Shown here piece by piece: positions 1-10,494 of a stretch of DNA of 64,000 nt. Both the position numbers and the translations under genes were made by a program. The notes below the pieces were generated by a model that did not search any database, was not told the DNA's origin, and worked only from the letters and a program-made list of their open reading frames with translations. This DNA is from Datisca glomerata. Lineage: Eukaryota; Streptophyta; Magnoliopsida; Cucurbitales; Datiscaceae. The first letter of the stretch is position 1. Every line of letters begins with the position of its first letter. The DNA is taken from NCBI GenBank assembly GCA_003255025.1, contig QANY01000011.1:2400123-2464122 (forward strand), read 5' to 3'.

Positions 1-1030
1 TTATTAAAAAATAAATATTTGAAATTTATACAAAAAAATTGTTTCTTTTCATAAAACGTGTCTCTTGGTATCCTATAAATATCACACATTCTTTTAATTC
101 TAATATACAATTACATTTGATGATGACTAAGGTATTTATAAAATAATCAAGATAATTTTGTGTTCTTAAATTAAATAATTGGTGTTAAAATTTTGTTCTG
201 TAAATTCTGTATTTCTTGATTATTGAGTTTTGTTAGTATGAAGTTCTATTACACAATAGCTTGAATTTCATTTGAGTCTGTTTGTAACTCAGCTGATTTA
301 TAAGTTGTGATTTAAAATTTTTATGAATCGTTGAGAAACTTTTATTGGACATATTTATCTTAATATCTTATCTATTATTCCCATATTACTCATTACATCC
401 AAATGTGGCATAATATGATTAGTTCAAAAGAGTTATATTCTTTTGAATAATGTCGGTTCATTAAAAAATAAATATTTGAACTTTGTATACAAAAAGTTGT
501 TTCTTTTTACAAAACATGTCTCTTAGCATCCTATAAATATCACACATACCTATTAATTCTAATATAAAATTACATTTAAAGAAAACTCAAGTATTTATAT
601 AATTATAATAACAATTTTTTGAAGACAATTTTGTGCTCCTAAATTAAATAATCGGTGTTGGATTTGTATACTGCAAATTCTACGGTTGTTGATTATTGGG
701 TTTTATTAGTGTGAAGCTCTATTACACAATATCTTGAATTTTCATTGAGTCTGTTTGTAATTTAGTTAATTGTAATTTGTGATTTAAACTTTTTGTGAAT
801 CTTGGAGAAATTTTCGTTGGACGTATTTATCCTAGTATTTTAGCTATTATTCACATATTACCCATTACATTGAAATGTGACATAATATGATTGGTTCTAA
901 AGAGTTGTATTATTTTAATTTGAATAATGTCTATTCATTAAAAAAATATTTAAATTTTGTATGAAAAGTTATTTCTTTTCATAAAATGTATATATTGGCC
1001 TTCAATAAATATCACACATATCTCGTACTT
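1..1030. repeat. AT-rich tandem repeat, ~460-480 bp unit, about 2.2 copies
   Basis: A block starting near position 3 (ATTAAAAAATAAATATTTG, then TTGTTTCTTTTC, CCTATAAATATCACACAT) recurs at about 460 and again, degraded, at about 937. The offsets are 457 and 477 bp. The copies share ordered landmarks, including the ATTACACAATA and GAGTCTGTTTGTAA blocks, so this is a true tandem array and not just AT-richness. The window edge cuts the left end, so total copy number is unknown. I see no coding content. Confidence 0.8.
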
Positions 1031-1798
1031 TTAAAAAGGAAAAAATTAAAAAAATGTGATTTCTCAAGAACAAGAAGTTGAATCAATTGCCAAACAACTT
1101 TTTGAAAAGCAATTTTTTCTAATAAACTTAGCCAAAATTTTTATAATTTTTTTTAATAAAACAAGTGTTCAAAGGGAGATGAGGGTTTGATGTGTTTTGA
1201 GCCTAGTTGGAATAAAAGTGGTCACGTGTTATTGTACGTGAGCATTTTAACAACCTTTACTTGAGCATTTTAACAACCTTTACATCGATTTTTTAAATGA
1301 AGGAAGTTATTTAATGGAGAAAGTTTAAGTATCATTAGGGAAGAAATTAAAATTTAAAAAGTAAAACGTTTTTCATTCCAATTAGAAAGGGGTTTTATGA
1401 GATTAATACTAGTTTATAATATTTTTGCTTGTATTAGAAGCATATCTAAGTACTTGTGATTATTATATTTTTTTTTAAATGAGCATACATGTATATCAGT
1501 GTGTGGGTTAATTATTATTTTTTTAAGAGAACTGCTTTTAATCATACTCACGCTTAATGTAGTTATTTTTCTATGTATTATGAGTATCAAACACTCAACA
1601 AATATTTGGAATATTGGATTCTGATTTGTCTGTTGTAGACATGTTTTACATTTTATAGAGTGGTTTATGGATTGCATACCATTCATCCAATCTCGACCAT
1701 TAGTAGTCTCGGCTACTTTCATTAGATTAACTCATGTTTCTTGTCAAGAACTGCAAAATATTTGTGTGCTTATACATTTAGTATATGTTACTGGTGTA
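1031..1798. other. Intergenic AT-rich DNA with one short direct repeat
   Basis: No convincing gene is visible. A 22-bp sequence (TGAGCATTTTAACAACCTTT plus AC) is directly repeated at 1239-1260 and 1262-1283 with one base between the copies. Short open frames here have no recognisable motif. Confidence 0.5.
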
Positions 1799-1802
1799 TG
1801 TA

Positions 1803-2090
1803 TTTTGTCGTGCGTATTTGGAAAAAGTACAATGAACTTGTTCATCTAAACCTAAATCCGATAAAATTCTGCCATCACAAAGTTTGCGTATAAAATATAT
1901 CAAACATTGTTTTTGAGAAAAAGAGAGGATTTATTCCCACATAAATATTTTTATGTGCGTATTTGAAAAGAGTAGAAGAAAAAAAGTATAATGAACTTGT
2001 TCATCTAAACCTACATGCGATAAAATTCTTTTGCCATGATAAAGATTGCGTTATAAAATATATCAAACATGCTTTGAGAACAAAATAAGA
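1803..2090. repeat. Two-copy direct duplication, ~150 bp apart
   Basis: The segment with TGTGCGTATTTG, AATGAACTTGTTCATCTAAA, GATAAAATTCT and AAAATATATCAAACAT occurs at about 1803-1925 and again at about 1955-2090. The second copy carries small insertions (GAGTAGAAGAAAAA). It is a local tandem duplication with no coding signal. Confidence 0.75.
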
Positions 2091-2328
2091 TTCCTAGTGC
2101 TTCTATGTATTATCATTTATCTTACCATGTGCAATACACATTATAGAAACTAGTTTCATAACTACCTATTTACAATCAAGTCATTATATTTATGCAAAAG
2201 CGACTTCAATCTTTGGTCATTCTTTCTTCCGTTTCTTTGACATGTGAACATGAGGGTTAACGACCTCAACGTTGACTCTCCATGAAGTGCAACTCTTACG
2301 GCGTATCAGGAGTTTCTCCCCCAAGGAT

Positions 2329-2460
2329 TCACCATGGAGCATCGCTGCTGAGATACACTATGGAGTGTCACCGCTGGGATGTACTATGGAGTGTCATCGC
2401 TGATGTGCATCATGGAGTGCCGCCACTGAGGCGCACCCCTTGGGGTGCCACCACTAAGGT
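2329..2460 (+). repeat. ~27-bp minisatellite inside the LTR
   Basis: Five diverged units with core CACCATGGAGTGTCACCGCT follow one another, each closing with a GAGRTG-like segment. Five equivalent units lie in the 3' LTR (19107-19240), so the array predates insertion. Open frames across it are by-products of the repeat. Confidence 0.75.
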
Positions 2461-3167
2461 AAACGTGGGGGTCGTCCCCATACAACACCATGGGGTTTCA
2501 TCCCTAATTGTAGCACCATTGATGTCATCCCCACAGTAGCAACATTGATGTCACCCATATACCATTAATGTCACTCCCACGATAACACCATTGATGCCAC
2601 TCTCATAATAGACCATTGATGTCACCCTCATGAGTGTATCATGGAGGTACTTGGATCACCATTCGTAATGTAACTCGAAGACAATGATGACGTACTTAAG
2701 ACATGACATATCACTCTGCTATCACAATGATCACATCACAAACCAGTAAGTCAAGTGAAAAAGACTTGGGTAGATGTATGGTTGCCTGAGAACGCTTGGG
2801 AGGCTGTGGACTGGTAGGATTAGGGGCGAGGCTACTTTGTATTGGAATGGGACGTAGCTCTTCAGTACGACCACTCTAGACATTAATGGTGTGCTACCCT
2901 CCCACCTTGGGGAAGGGTTTGGGTTGAGAAAGCCCTTGAGAGGAGGCGTTGGGGGAACATCACCGTTAAGCCCCACCGACTAGGCATGTTCTCCCTAGAT
3001 CATGGTCACTACACAAAGACCTACGTGGCGCCACCCGATTAGCTCATGTGAAATTCTTCTCTTACCCACCTAAGCATGATTAGTTAGCTGAGATGGCACG
3101 ATTTGATTTACGGGCTTGCAACTAATCAATGGATTAGTTGCAATCGTCCTCCTCCTTTTGATCACCT

Positions 3168-3174
3168 ATAAAAT
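3168..3174 (+). promoter_or_regulatory. LTR TATA box
   Basis: TATAAAA occurs in the context TCACCTATAAAATGAGG, about 255 bp before the LTR end, a suitable place for the U3/R promoter of a gypsy element. The matching part of the 3' LTR is deleted, so only the 5' LTR keeps it. Confidence 0.6.
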
Positions 3175-3427
3175 GAGGTCTCCTCCTTCATTTTGAGGAG
3201 ACTGAAACTTTAGAGAGAGAAGCTCCCATTCTAGAAAGAGAATCTCTCATTCTAGAGTGAGAAACTCCCACTTCTAGAGAGAAAGCATTTCTCACCACCC
3301 TTGACTGTCTAGAGTGCTCCCCATTCACCTCCTGGTGTCTTCCTCGACGTTGTCAAGTGTTGTTCCAGTCACAAGCTAGGATTAGACCACTCTTGCGCTC
3401 ACCCACGTCACACATTTGCATCTAAAA

Positions 3428-3445
3428 TTGGTGACTTGACTGGGC
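3428..3445 (+). other. Primer-binding site of the Tat-type element
   Basis: TTGGTGACTTGACTGGGC follows the LTR end directly and resembles TTTGGCGACTCCACTAGG beside the second LTR at 47424. That pattern is typical of the tRNA-primed start site of Tat-like elements. I have not matched the tRNA itself. Confidence 0.65.
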
Positions 3446-3475
3446 AGTGGTTTGTCACTCTTGCGAATGACCACC

Positions 3476-5116
3476 ATGGTCGGACGTGAAAAGGGAAGAG
3501 AAGCTCTGTTGTGCATGGAGGGAGATGGACCCATACTCAATGACAAACGCAGACAAGAGGAGGAGAACACCTCTCGTGAGTTACCACCAAGTACACCTAC
3601 ACAAGTGCAAGAGTAAGCTGAAGCCATTCAGGAACTTTAAGCTTCTAACACCGAGATGAGGAGAGTCATTGATACATTGAATGCGTACATCAGTGCCACT
3701 GTACCACAACACCTGCCGCCAACTTCCACCATGAGTGTACAACAAGCATCCATCATAGGCGTGCAACCAAATACCTCCATCATGGGTGTGCAACCAACTA
3801 CCTCCATCATGGATGCACAACCGACCACCTCCATCATAGGCGCGGAACCGACCACCTCCATCATGGATGCACAACCAACCTCCACCATGGGCGCGCAACC
3901 AGCCTCCATCATGGGAGCTTAATCAACGTCCACCATAGGCGCACCATTGACCTCTCTCATTGGTGTCCAACCATCCTCCATTGTAGGTGTTCAAGCACAA
4001 GCATTCATCCAGAACCACGTTCAACTGAACGTTCAAGCCAACACTCATACTATTGCACAAGTCAATGTCACACCAACACCTCTTGACAACTTTGCTACCC
4101 TGACTACTACAATAGCTTAGACCAACCTCACCCCAAGTGCAAACATCCTTGCTGGAAGTAGTCATTTCATTACCCATGAAGTCCTTCAAAAGGTACTCTA
4201 AGAAGAGAGAGTAAGAGCATCGTTGAATGAGTCCACTGTCAAATTTAGGCCACCATATTCGGCCGACATAACTTTGAGACCATACATGACAGATTATGTT
4301 CCCGCAAAGTTCTGAAAGTATAATGGCCAAAATGGGTGTGCCAAAGAACATGTGATACATTTCATTGATGATATGTCACCCTGTGGTTATGATGAGTTCA
4401 TGCATTTGATGGAATTCTCCAAGTCCTTGATGGAGCGCGTATATAGTTGGTATGAAAGCTTGGCACCCGAGTCGATCTTAACATGGACAGAAATGGTATC
4501 AACCTTCTTGGTGAAGTTCTTTGTCATAGAGGAGAAGACTAGCATACTAGATCTAGAGAGGCAAAGAATTAGTGATGACCTTGTGTCATACGTTCAGCTG
4601 TTCAAGGAGAAGGAAATGCATTGCCAAGAGGATTGTAAGGAGGAAGCCTTCGTGAAGATGTGCATCGGAGGGATCTTGGGTGATTATAAGGTCTACCTTG
4701 AGAAATTGGGGATTGTCACCTTCTCTCTCTTGAGAGAAGTGCCCAAGAGGACAAATGCTTCTGTATGTAGGCCACGACAACCCGAGAGAATGACTGCCTG
4801 ACCACCCTTGGAGACCTACGATGTCACGCTACCATCCTCAAGAAGCGGCTGCACAACCACATGGGTGCAGTCGTAAGAAAGGAATGTTCCACCGCCTTTT
4901 CCTTGCACCATGGATAAAGTGGAAACATTAGTGGATGTATGGGTAAACGACAAAGAGATCACCTTACCTTGGGTCACTGTGCTACCTACAAGGGAGGAAA
5001 GGACTTCTCCAAACTTTTGTAGAGATCACCATATTACATCACACCCCACCCAAGAGTGTAAATTTTTTAGAGGATTCTTTGATGAGAAGTTGAAGAAGGG
5101 TGAGATCATTAAGTAA
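3476..5116 (+). pseudogene. gag: gag of the Tat-type retrotransposon, interrupted by stops
   Basis: Gag would form the particle that packages element RNA. One reading frame from the ATG at 3476 runs to 5116 with several in-frame stops (for example near 3614, 3920, 4120, 4200, 4314 and 4801). The middle (4352-4801) holds the retrotransposon gag core: a WYESLAPESILTW stretch, then LVKFFV, then SYVQLFKEKEMHC, matching the usual W-x-x-L, F, F-x-x-K-A-x-D pattern. The N-terminal third is unusual: an in-frame 27-bp repeat encodes about nine TSIMGVQPT-like units. The C-terminal part has CRDHHITSHPTQEC, a degenerate zinc-binding-like segment. The start was chosen as the first ATG after the primer-binding site in the core's frame. 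Identification is firm at family level. Confidence 0.8.
3727..3975 (+). repeat. In-frame 27-bp minisatellite within gag
   Basis: About nine units of the type ACCTCCATCATGGGTGTGCA plus ACCAACT follow in tandem. They encode TS-I-M-G/D-V/A-Q-P-T repeats. The 27-bp period keeps the frame. The opposite strand also reads open across it, a side effect of the repeat. Confidence 0.85.
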
Positions 5117-5494
5117 GGTGTCGGACCCGCGGATCCACCCCTTTTTCCCCAACATTCCAATGTCAAAATGATTAGCGCCTGTGTAATAGGATCTACCTCA
5201 TATCTTACCATAGTGGAGGAAGCAGATGAGGAAGCTACCATAGGAAGAGACACCGCTTTTATAGATAAACTCTTGAACACGAAGACTTGTATTTTTTTAT
5301 ATACTTGGGCTGGATGATATTGCACGACATCAAGTCTCCAAAATGCTAATAGATGTCACTCAACAAAATTATGCTTGGATGAATTGTTGCTTTTTACAAC
5401 CGCTTTTGAGCAAAATGAGGTGGAACGAGGAAAGTGCCATCACATTCACCAATGTCGACAGACATGTTAAGAGGACGAGACACAATCACCCCCT

Positions 5495-5775
5495 TTATGT
5501 GGGCGCGCTCTATTGGATAGTGGATCGGGAGTGAATGTCATATCCTATGCTACCTTCAAGGCGGTTGGCATCCCAGATAGGAGACTAGTGAAACAATCAA
5601 TTGTTGTGACGGGTTTCTCATCAGCGAGTGTGAGGATGATGTGTTATGTCAATGTGGAGTTGAAAATTGGACTAATAAGAACCACCAACTGTTTCCATGT
5701 GATCGACTATAAAATGGTCTACCACATACTGTTGGGGAGGCCATGTATTCATGACCATGAATGTGTCCCATAAAC
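5495..5775 (+). pseudogene. Retroviral-type aspartic protease domain of the Tat-type element
   Basis: Frame 5513-5773 reads LDSGSGVNVISYATFKAVGI, then about 60 residues later HILLGRPCIHDHECVP. D-S-G-S is the catalytic aspartate triad and ILLGRP is the second conserved strand and turn of pepsin-like retrotransposon proteases. The domain would cut the Gag-Pol polyprotein. It sits in the expected place between gag and RT, but stops and a frame change separate it from the RT. The stop directly after HECVP breaks the expected continuation. Confidence 0.82.
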
Positions 5776-6429
5776 CTTGCATCAATGCCTGAAATCATGA
5801 TGGCGTGGTATGAACATCACGGTGGCAGCTACCAAAGAACCATTCGGTGAGACTGAGACTCACTTGATAGAGGCAACGCTCTTTGATGAACTCGCGATGG
5901 AGGGTGCCGTCACGCCTAGAAGGATGATCGCCACCCCTTTGCCGAAGTGGGACGTTGGGAAAGGAAAGGATGTATTTGCATCAAGGACAGAGTTGGTAAC
6001 CCGTGTGACTTTGCTAAACGGAAAGAGGGCATAACGCTTATGATGGTGCATGGGGCCTGGCGTATAGCCTGATCCCCCTGATGCTGAAGCAGATGAGGAT
6101 ATATTGATGGATGAGGAATTACTAAGGCACAAGGACTTATACAAGGGATCCATGTGATGAATTATGAATCATCAGAGTTTCCTCTACCAACCAACCCATC
6201 GCCACCGTAGGAGGAACTAGAGGAAGTCCATATTGGGGAGAGGAGCACAAATAGGTCGGTGTTCCTAGCAAATGACTTGGAGAGTAAACAACGAGATGAC
6301 TTGATAAAGCTTCTGAATGAGTTTGAGGATGTCTTTGCGTGGTTGTATTCTGAGATGCCGGGGTTGGATTCTACCTTAGTGACACATAAGCTAGGGGTCT
6401 CCTAACAATGCACAGCTGTCAAGCAACAC

Positions 6430-7610
6430 CCTCGCCAATTTCACCCTGAGGTGGAGCTCTAAGTCAACCTTGAAATTCCAAAGCTCGTAGAGGTAGGATT
6501 TATCAATCCTATCAAGCACCCCACATGGTTAGCAAACATTGTTCTGATAAAGAAGAAAAATTGTCAGATGTGTTGTTGTGCTGATTTTAGAGACTTGAAC
6601 ATAACATGCCAAAAGATGACTTCCCGCTACCTAATGTAGGCACCTTGGTCGATGCTACAGCGGAACACAAAATGTTCTCTTTCATGGATGGGTTCAGTGG
6701 ATACAATCAAATCAGGATGATGATTGGAGATGATGAGAATACCGCCTTAAGGACACCCTTTGAAAATTTTTACTATGTGGTGATGCCTTTCGGATTGAAG
6801 AATGCATAGGCCACTTACCAACGGGCCATGACAACAATTTGCCATGACATAATCCATGATTATTTTGAGGAGTATGTGGATGATTTAATAGTTAAGTCTA
6901 AGAGTGTGGGTTCACATCTAAATCACTTGAGGAGTGTCTTTGAAAGGTGCAGAGCGTACAAGCTTAAAATGAATCCATTGAAGTGCGCTTTCAATGTTTC
7001 ATGGGGGAGGTTCTTAGGCTTTTGTGTATACAAGCGGGGTATAGACCTTGATCAATCCAAGGTAAAGGCTGTTAGGGACATGCCCCCACCACAATCTTGG
7101 GGAAGGTATCCTACGTCTCCCGATTCATACCCACCCTAGCTGAGTCCATCGGCAATATACAACCACTTTTGAGAGGATATCACATCTTTTTAGGCATAGG
7201 AGCGCCAAAACAAGTGTGATGCCATAAAGGATGTGCTCCTCGCAGCGACCATCATGATGCGACCACATAGTGACCTACCATTGTTGTTTTATATCACCTC
7301 AACCTCCAAGTCCATTGGAGCCTTTTCGGCACAAGAAAGGGAGGGGGCATAGTTCCCAGTGTATTATTTGAGTAGGGTCCTAAGAGATGCTGAGGTTAGA
7401 TATATATCTTGTGAAAAGTATTGACTTGCTCTTGTATTTGTCACGCAAAAATTTCAACACTACATATTAGGTAATCGAGTTCATTTAATGACTAAGTCCA
7501 ATTCTATTCATTTTCTCTTAACCATGCCTGCATTGAACAGGAGACTAAACTGATGGACAATGTTGAGTGAGTTTGATATTACGCCCCTCACTCGAAGGCA
7601 CAAATAAGTC
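6430..7610 (+). pseudogene. pol: Reverse transcriptase and first RNase H of the Tat-type element
   Basis: The RT palm is recognisable across about 6480-7135. FINPIKHPTWLANIVLIKKK leads to CADFRDLN, then DDFPLPNVGTLVDATAEHKM, SFMDGFSGYNQI, VMPFGLKNA and the catalytic box YVDDLIVKS at about 6874. Frames are open at 6606-6809 and 6828-7139, with a stop between (alanine codon to TAG at 6807). The connection and gypsy RNase H follow at 7220-7610 with VYYLSRVLRDAEVRYISCEK (one frame) and EFDITPLTRRHK. A frameshift occurs near 7110. It would copy element RNA into cDNA. At least four lesions make it inactive. Confidence 0.88.
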
Positions 7611-7734
7611 AAGCGTTGGTCAATTTGCTGGCCTATTTTCCAAATGGTGAACCGACACCTCTAGACGATACCATATCTAGAGACCTATATGAAGTCAATA
7701 GTTGTGAGGGTGCATCGTTAGCTTTGACATTCGA

Positions 7735-8095
7735 CGAGTCATCGACCCATTCTAGCGGTGGAGCAAGACTTGTCTTGGAGGATCCCTTGGGAAACATTTA
7801 TTAAATGAAATACAAATTGACATTTCCATGTATGAACAACGAAGCGAAGTATGAAGCTCTTATATTGGGACTTCGATATGCAAAGGATAAAGGTGCCACC
7901 ACTATCAAGGTCAAAGGGGACTCCAACTTGATCATCAACCAAGTTAGATGAGATTTTACCGTGAAGGAACCTGCTCTCGCACAATATCGGTATGAGGTTC
8001 AAAAGCTTGTCAACACATTTTATGATGTTATCTTTGAACACACCCCCATATCAAACAATCGCCATGCTGATGCCCTGGCAACTCTAGCCACCTAA
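7735..8095 (+). pseudogene. Second (archaeal-type) RNase H domain of the Tat-type element
   Basis: After the gypsy RNase H the sequence reads GGARLVLEDPLGNIY, a stop, MNNEAKYEALILGLRYAKDK, then VKGDSNLIINQV, a stop, and finally NNRHADALATLA. Glycine-rich strand, N-E-A-x-Y-E-A helix, G-D-S and D-A-L-A-T-L-A are the conserved blocks of the archaeal-like RNase H that Tat elements carry between pol RNase H and integrase. Two stops (7802-7804 and about 7950) interrupt it. The domain is the main basis for the Tat lineage call. Confidence 0.82.
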
Positions 8096-8129
8096 CTCCC
8101 TCTCACCAACTATGAAGGGTTAGTATGAT

Positions 8130-9235
8130 TGGTCATCCTCTTAAGTGTTTGGGTATCGATGATCGACGAACTATCATGGAGGAAGTACACAAAGGGGCAT
8201 GTGGCGAACGCCAATGAGGTATGATGCTATATAAGGAATTGCTCAAGATATGGTACTATTGGCCCACCATGTAAGCCGATACATTGGACTATGCATGAAA
8301 ATGTCACGCTTGTCAAGTCCTCAGAAACGTTATACAAGCCCCATCCATATCTTTGCATCTAACAGAGGTCCCTTGGCTATTTCATACCTGTGCTTTGGAC
8401 TTCATTGGACCCATCTCGCCTACGTCAAAAGGTTACATATGGATCCTTGTCGCTACAGATTATTACACTAAGTAGGCAAATGCCATAGCTCTCAAGAAGG
8501 GGATAGACGAGCAGGTCTATAGCTTTATCAAGGAGAACATCATATGACAATTTATGCTACCAAGACGAATCATCTCAGACAATGGGACGACATTCACAAG
8601 TAAGGTAGTGGTTGAACTGTTCGAGGCATACGACATCCTTCATGATAAGTCCACACCTTATTATCCCAAATGGAATGGTCAAGTCGAGGCAACTAACAAG
8701 ACATTACTGAAGATACTTAGTTGTATGGTCCACGACGCCCAAAACATATGGCATGAATTACTTCCTTTAGCACTATGGGCATACCGAACATCAAAGCGAT
8801 CTCCGATGCAAGAAACCGCCTTTACTTTGGTCTATGGTTGTGAAGCAGTCATACCTGCAGAGGCAATGGTACCATCGATTAAGCTAGCATCTTCAGAAGA
8901 AGTTGAGTGTCTTACCTATTTTGGTGATCCAGAAGCTATAGATGAAATGAGAGATAAGGCCAAGGAAAGCATCTAAGCCTACTAGGAGAGAATGATCAAA
9001 ACCTACGAATGTCACTTGGTAAGTCCGCAGGTGTTCCACGAAGGTGACTTGGCATTGAAAGCCGCAGATTATGTCATGCGGGGTGCGTATGCTCAAACGT
9101 CCACACTAAAATGGGAAGTCCCCTAGGAGATAACATCCTTAGGGGAATGTGGATATTGTCATTTAGTAGATCCCTAAACAAGACGTCCATTACCATCACC
9201 TATCAATTTCAAGCTTATCAAGAAATACTATGCGT
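8130..9235 (+). pseudogene. Integrase of the Tat-type element
   Basis: The core is clear: DFIGPISPTSKGYIW (first catalytic Asp, about 8400), ISDNGTTFTSK (second Asp, about 8576) and NGQVEATNKTLLKI (catalytic Glu, about 8690), the D,D35E order. An upstream CHACQ-like segment near 8305 is part of the H2C2 zinc finger. A stretch of 140 codons is open at 8554-8976. Beyond it FHEGDLALKAA and a LIKKYY segment ending about 9230 match the usual polyprotein C-terminus. Stops lie at 8267, 8469, 8545 and 8974. It would insert the cDNA into the host chromosome. Confidence 0.87.
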
Positions 9236-9435
9236 AGGCATATGTCGGTTGCTTCTTTTTGTACATGAAAATATTTTGTCATTGCTTGAAACAATAGCCA
9301 CCGAAGCAACTGGGCGGATATAAGCCAGCTTGCCCACTCTTTTGTACTCAAACGTAGAATGAACAGAGGAACTTCAGAAATTTTTTACTCTAAAGATGTG
9401 CTACAAAATATCGCTACTTAATGGGGCTCCAAAGC

Positions 9436-10040
9436 CCTTCTTAAGAACACTCATGATAAACGTCATGCTTGGTGAGTTGCGTAGGATTTCATGCCACTAT
9501 TTAACAACACCCATGATAAACGTCATGCTTGGTGAGTTGCTAAGGCTTTCACATCTCTATTTAAGAACATCCATGATAAACGTCATGCTTAGTGAGTTGC
9601 ATAGGCTTTCACGCACTACTTGAAAACACCCATGATAAAAGTCATGCATGGTGAGTTGTATAGACTTTCATGCCTCTATTCAAGAACACCCATGATAAAC
9701 TTCATGCTTGGTGAGTTATGTAAGCTTTCACGCCACTACTTGAAAACACCCATGATAAACGTCATGCTTGGTGAGTTTCATAGGCTTTCACGCCACTATT
9801 TAAGAATACCCATGATAAACGTTATGCTTGGTGAGTCGCGTAGGCTTTCACGCCACTACTTGAAAAAACAACCATGATAAACATCATGCTTGGTGAGTTG
9901 CGTAGGCTTTCACGCTTCTATTTGAGAACACCCATGATAAATGTCATGCTTGGTGAGATGCGTAGACTTTCACGCCTTTTTAATTTAAAACTTCTATGGT
10001 AGGAGTCATGTTTGGCGAGTCGCATAGGTTTTCATGTTCC
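9436..10040 (+). repeat. 60-bp tandem array downstream of integrase, ~10 copies
   Basis: The unit is about 60 bp, with core CCCATGATAAACGTCATGCT then TGGTGAGTTGCGTAGGCTTT and CACGCCACTACTTGAAAACA. It repeats about ten times with few differences in the middle and decays at the right end. Because 60 is divisible by three, long open frames appear by accident. Tandem arrays in the 3' untranslated part of Tat/Ogre elements are known and are thought to seed satellite DNA. Confidence 0.95.
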
Positions 10041-10494
10041 TGATTAAAGAACACATATGATAGACATTGTGAATACTTGTAATGCACCACTCAAATCCGC
10101 ATATTTGATGTATCACCCGGACTCGCATGTCACCTCATTGAGCTCAATCTCACCACGATGAAACCCTCATGCCCCCTAGACACACCAGGTGCCGTGAGTA
10201 AAGCTCTCACGCCCTTGGGAGGAGCACTCGCTAGGTGAGCTGGTGGGCAAACAAAGTCTAGTATACTCTAATGACCTCACACAATCTCACCAAGGACACT
10301 CACAATGCGTTATTGCATAAAGATTACAAGGCTACAAGCAAATAAATGATGTATACAAAAATAGAGAAATAATGAGCCAACATCCACATGTGAAGATAAT
10401 AAGATGACATCTCATTCATGAATAAAAGTTCACAGTAGTATAAGTTACTACTAGATCAAAAGTTTTAAGGGGTACATGAAGAAACACAAACAAT
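10041..10494. other. Non-coding spacer of the Tat-type element
   Basis: The stretch lies between the 60-bp array and the stop of the antisense gene. I see no gene, promoter motif or repeat I can support. Confidence 0.5.

Larger units (their letters stand above)
2245..3426 (+). repeat. 5' LTR of the Tat-type element
   Basis: It begins TGAACATGAGG, one substitution from the 3' LTR start TGTACATGAGG, and ends GCATCTAAA against GCATCTACA in the 3' LTR. Length is 1182 bp. It has a ~27-bp internal repeat (about 2329-2460, core CATGGAGTGTCACCGCTGAG) that also occurs in the 3' LTR. A TATAAAA box lies at 3168-3174, followed by a hairpin-prone stretch (GGTCTCCTCC/GAGGAGACTG) and purine-rich CTAGAGAGAGAAGCTCC-like repeats. 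The LTR end abuts the primer-binding site. Confidence 0.9.

Noticed and set aside
2282..2539. 85-codon frame in the LTR
   Set aside because: Reads through the ~27-bp minisatellite in the non-coding LTR; the 3' LTR does not preserve the frame.
3581..4360. Open minus-strand frames opposite gag
   Set aside because: Mirror of the 27-bp gag repeat and the gag coding strand; no motif of their own.
9396..9877. Repetitive 'MINVMLGEL' type frames
   Set aside because: Produced by the 60-bp tandem array, whose period is divisible by three; no gene evidence.
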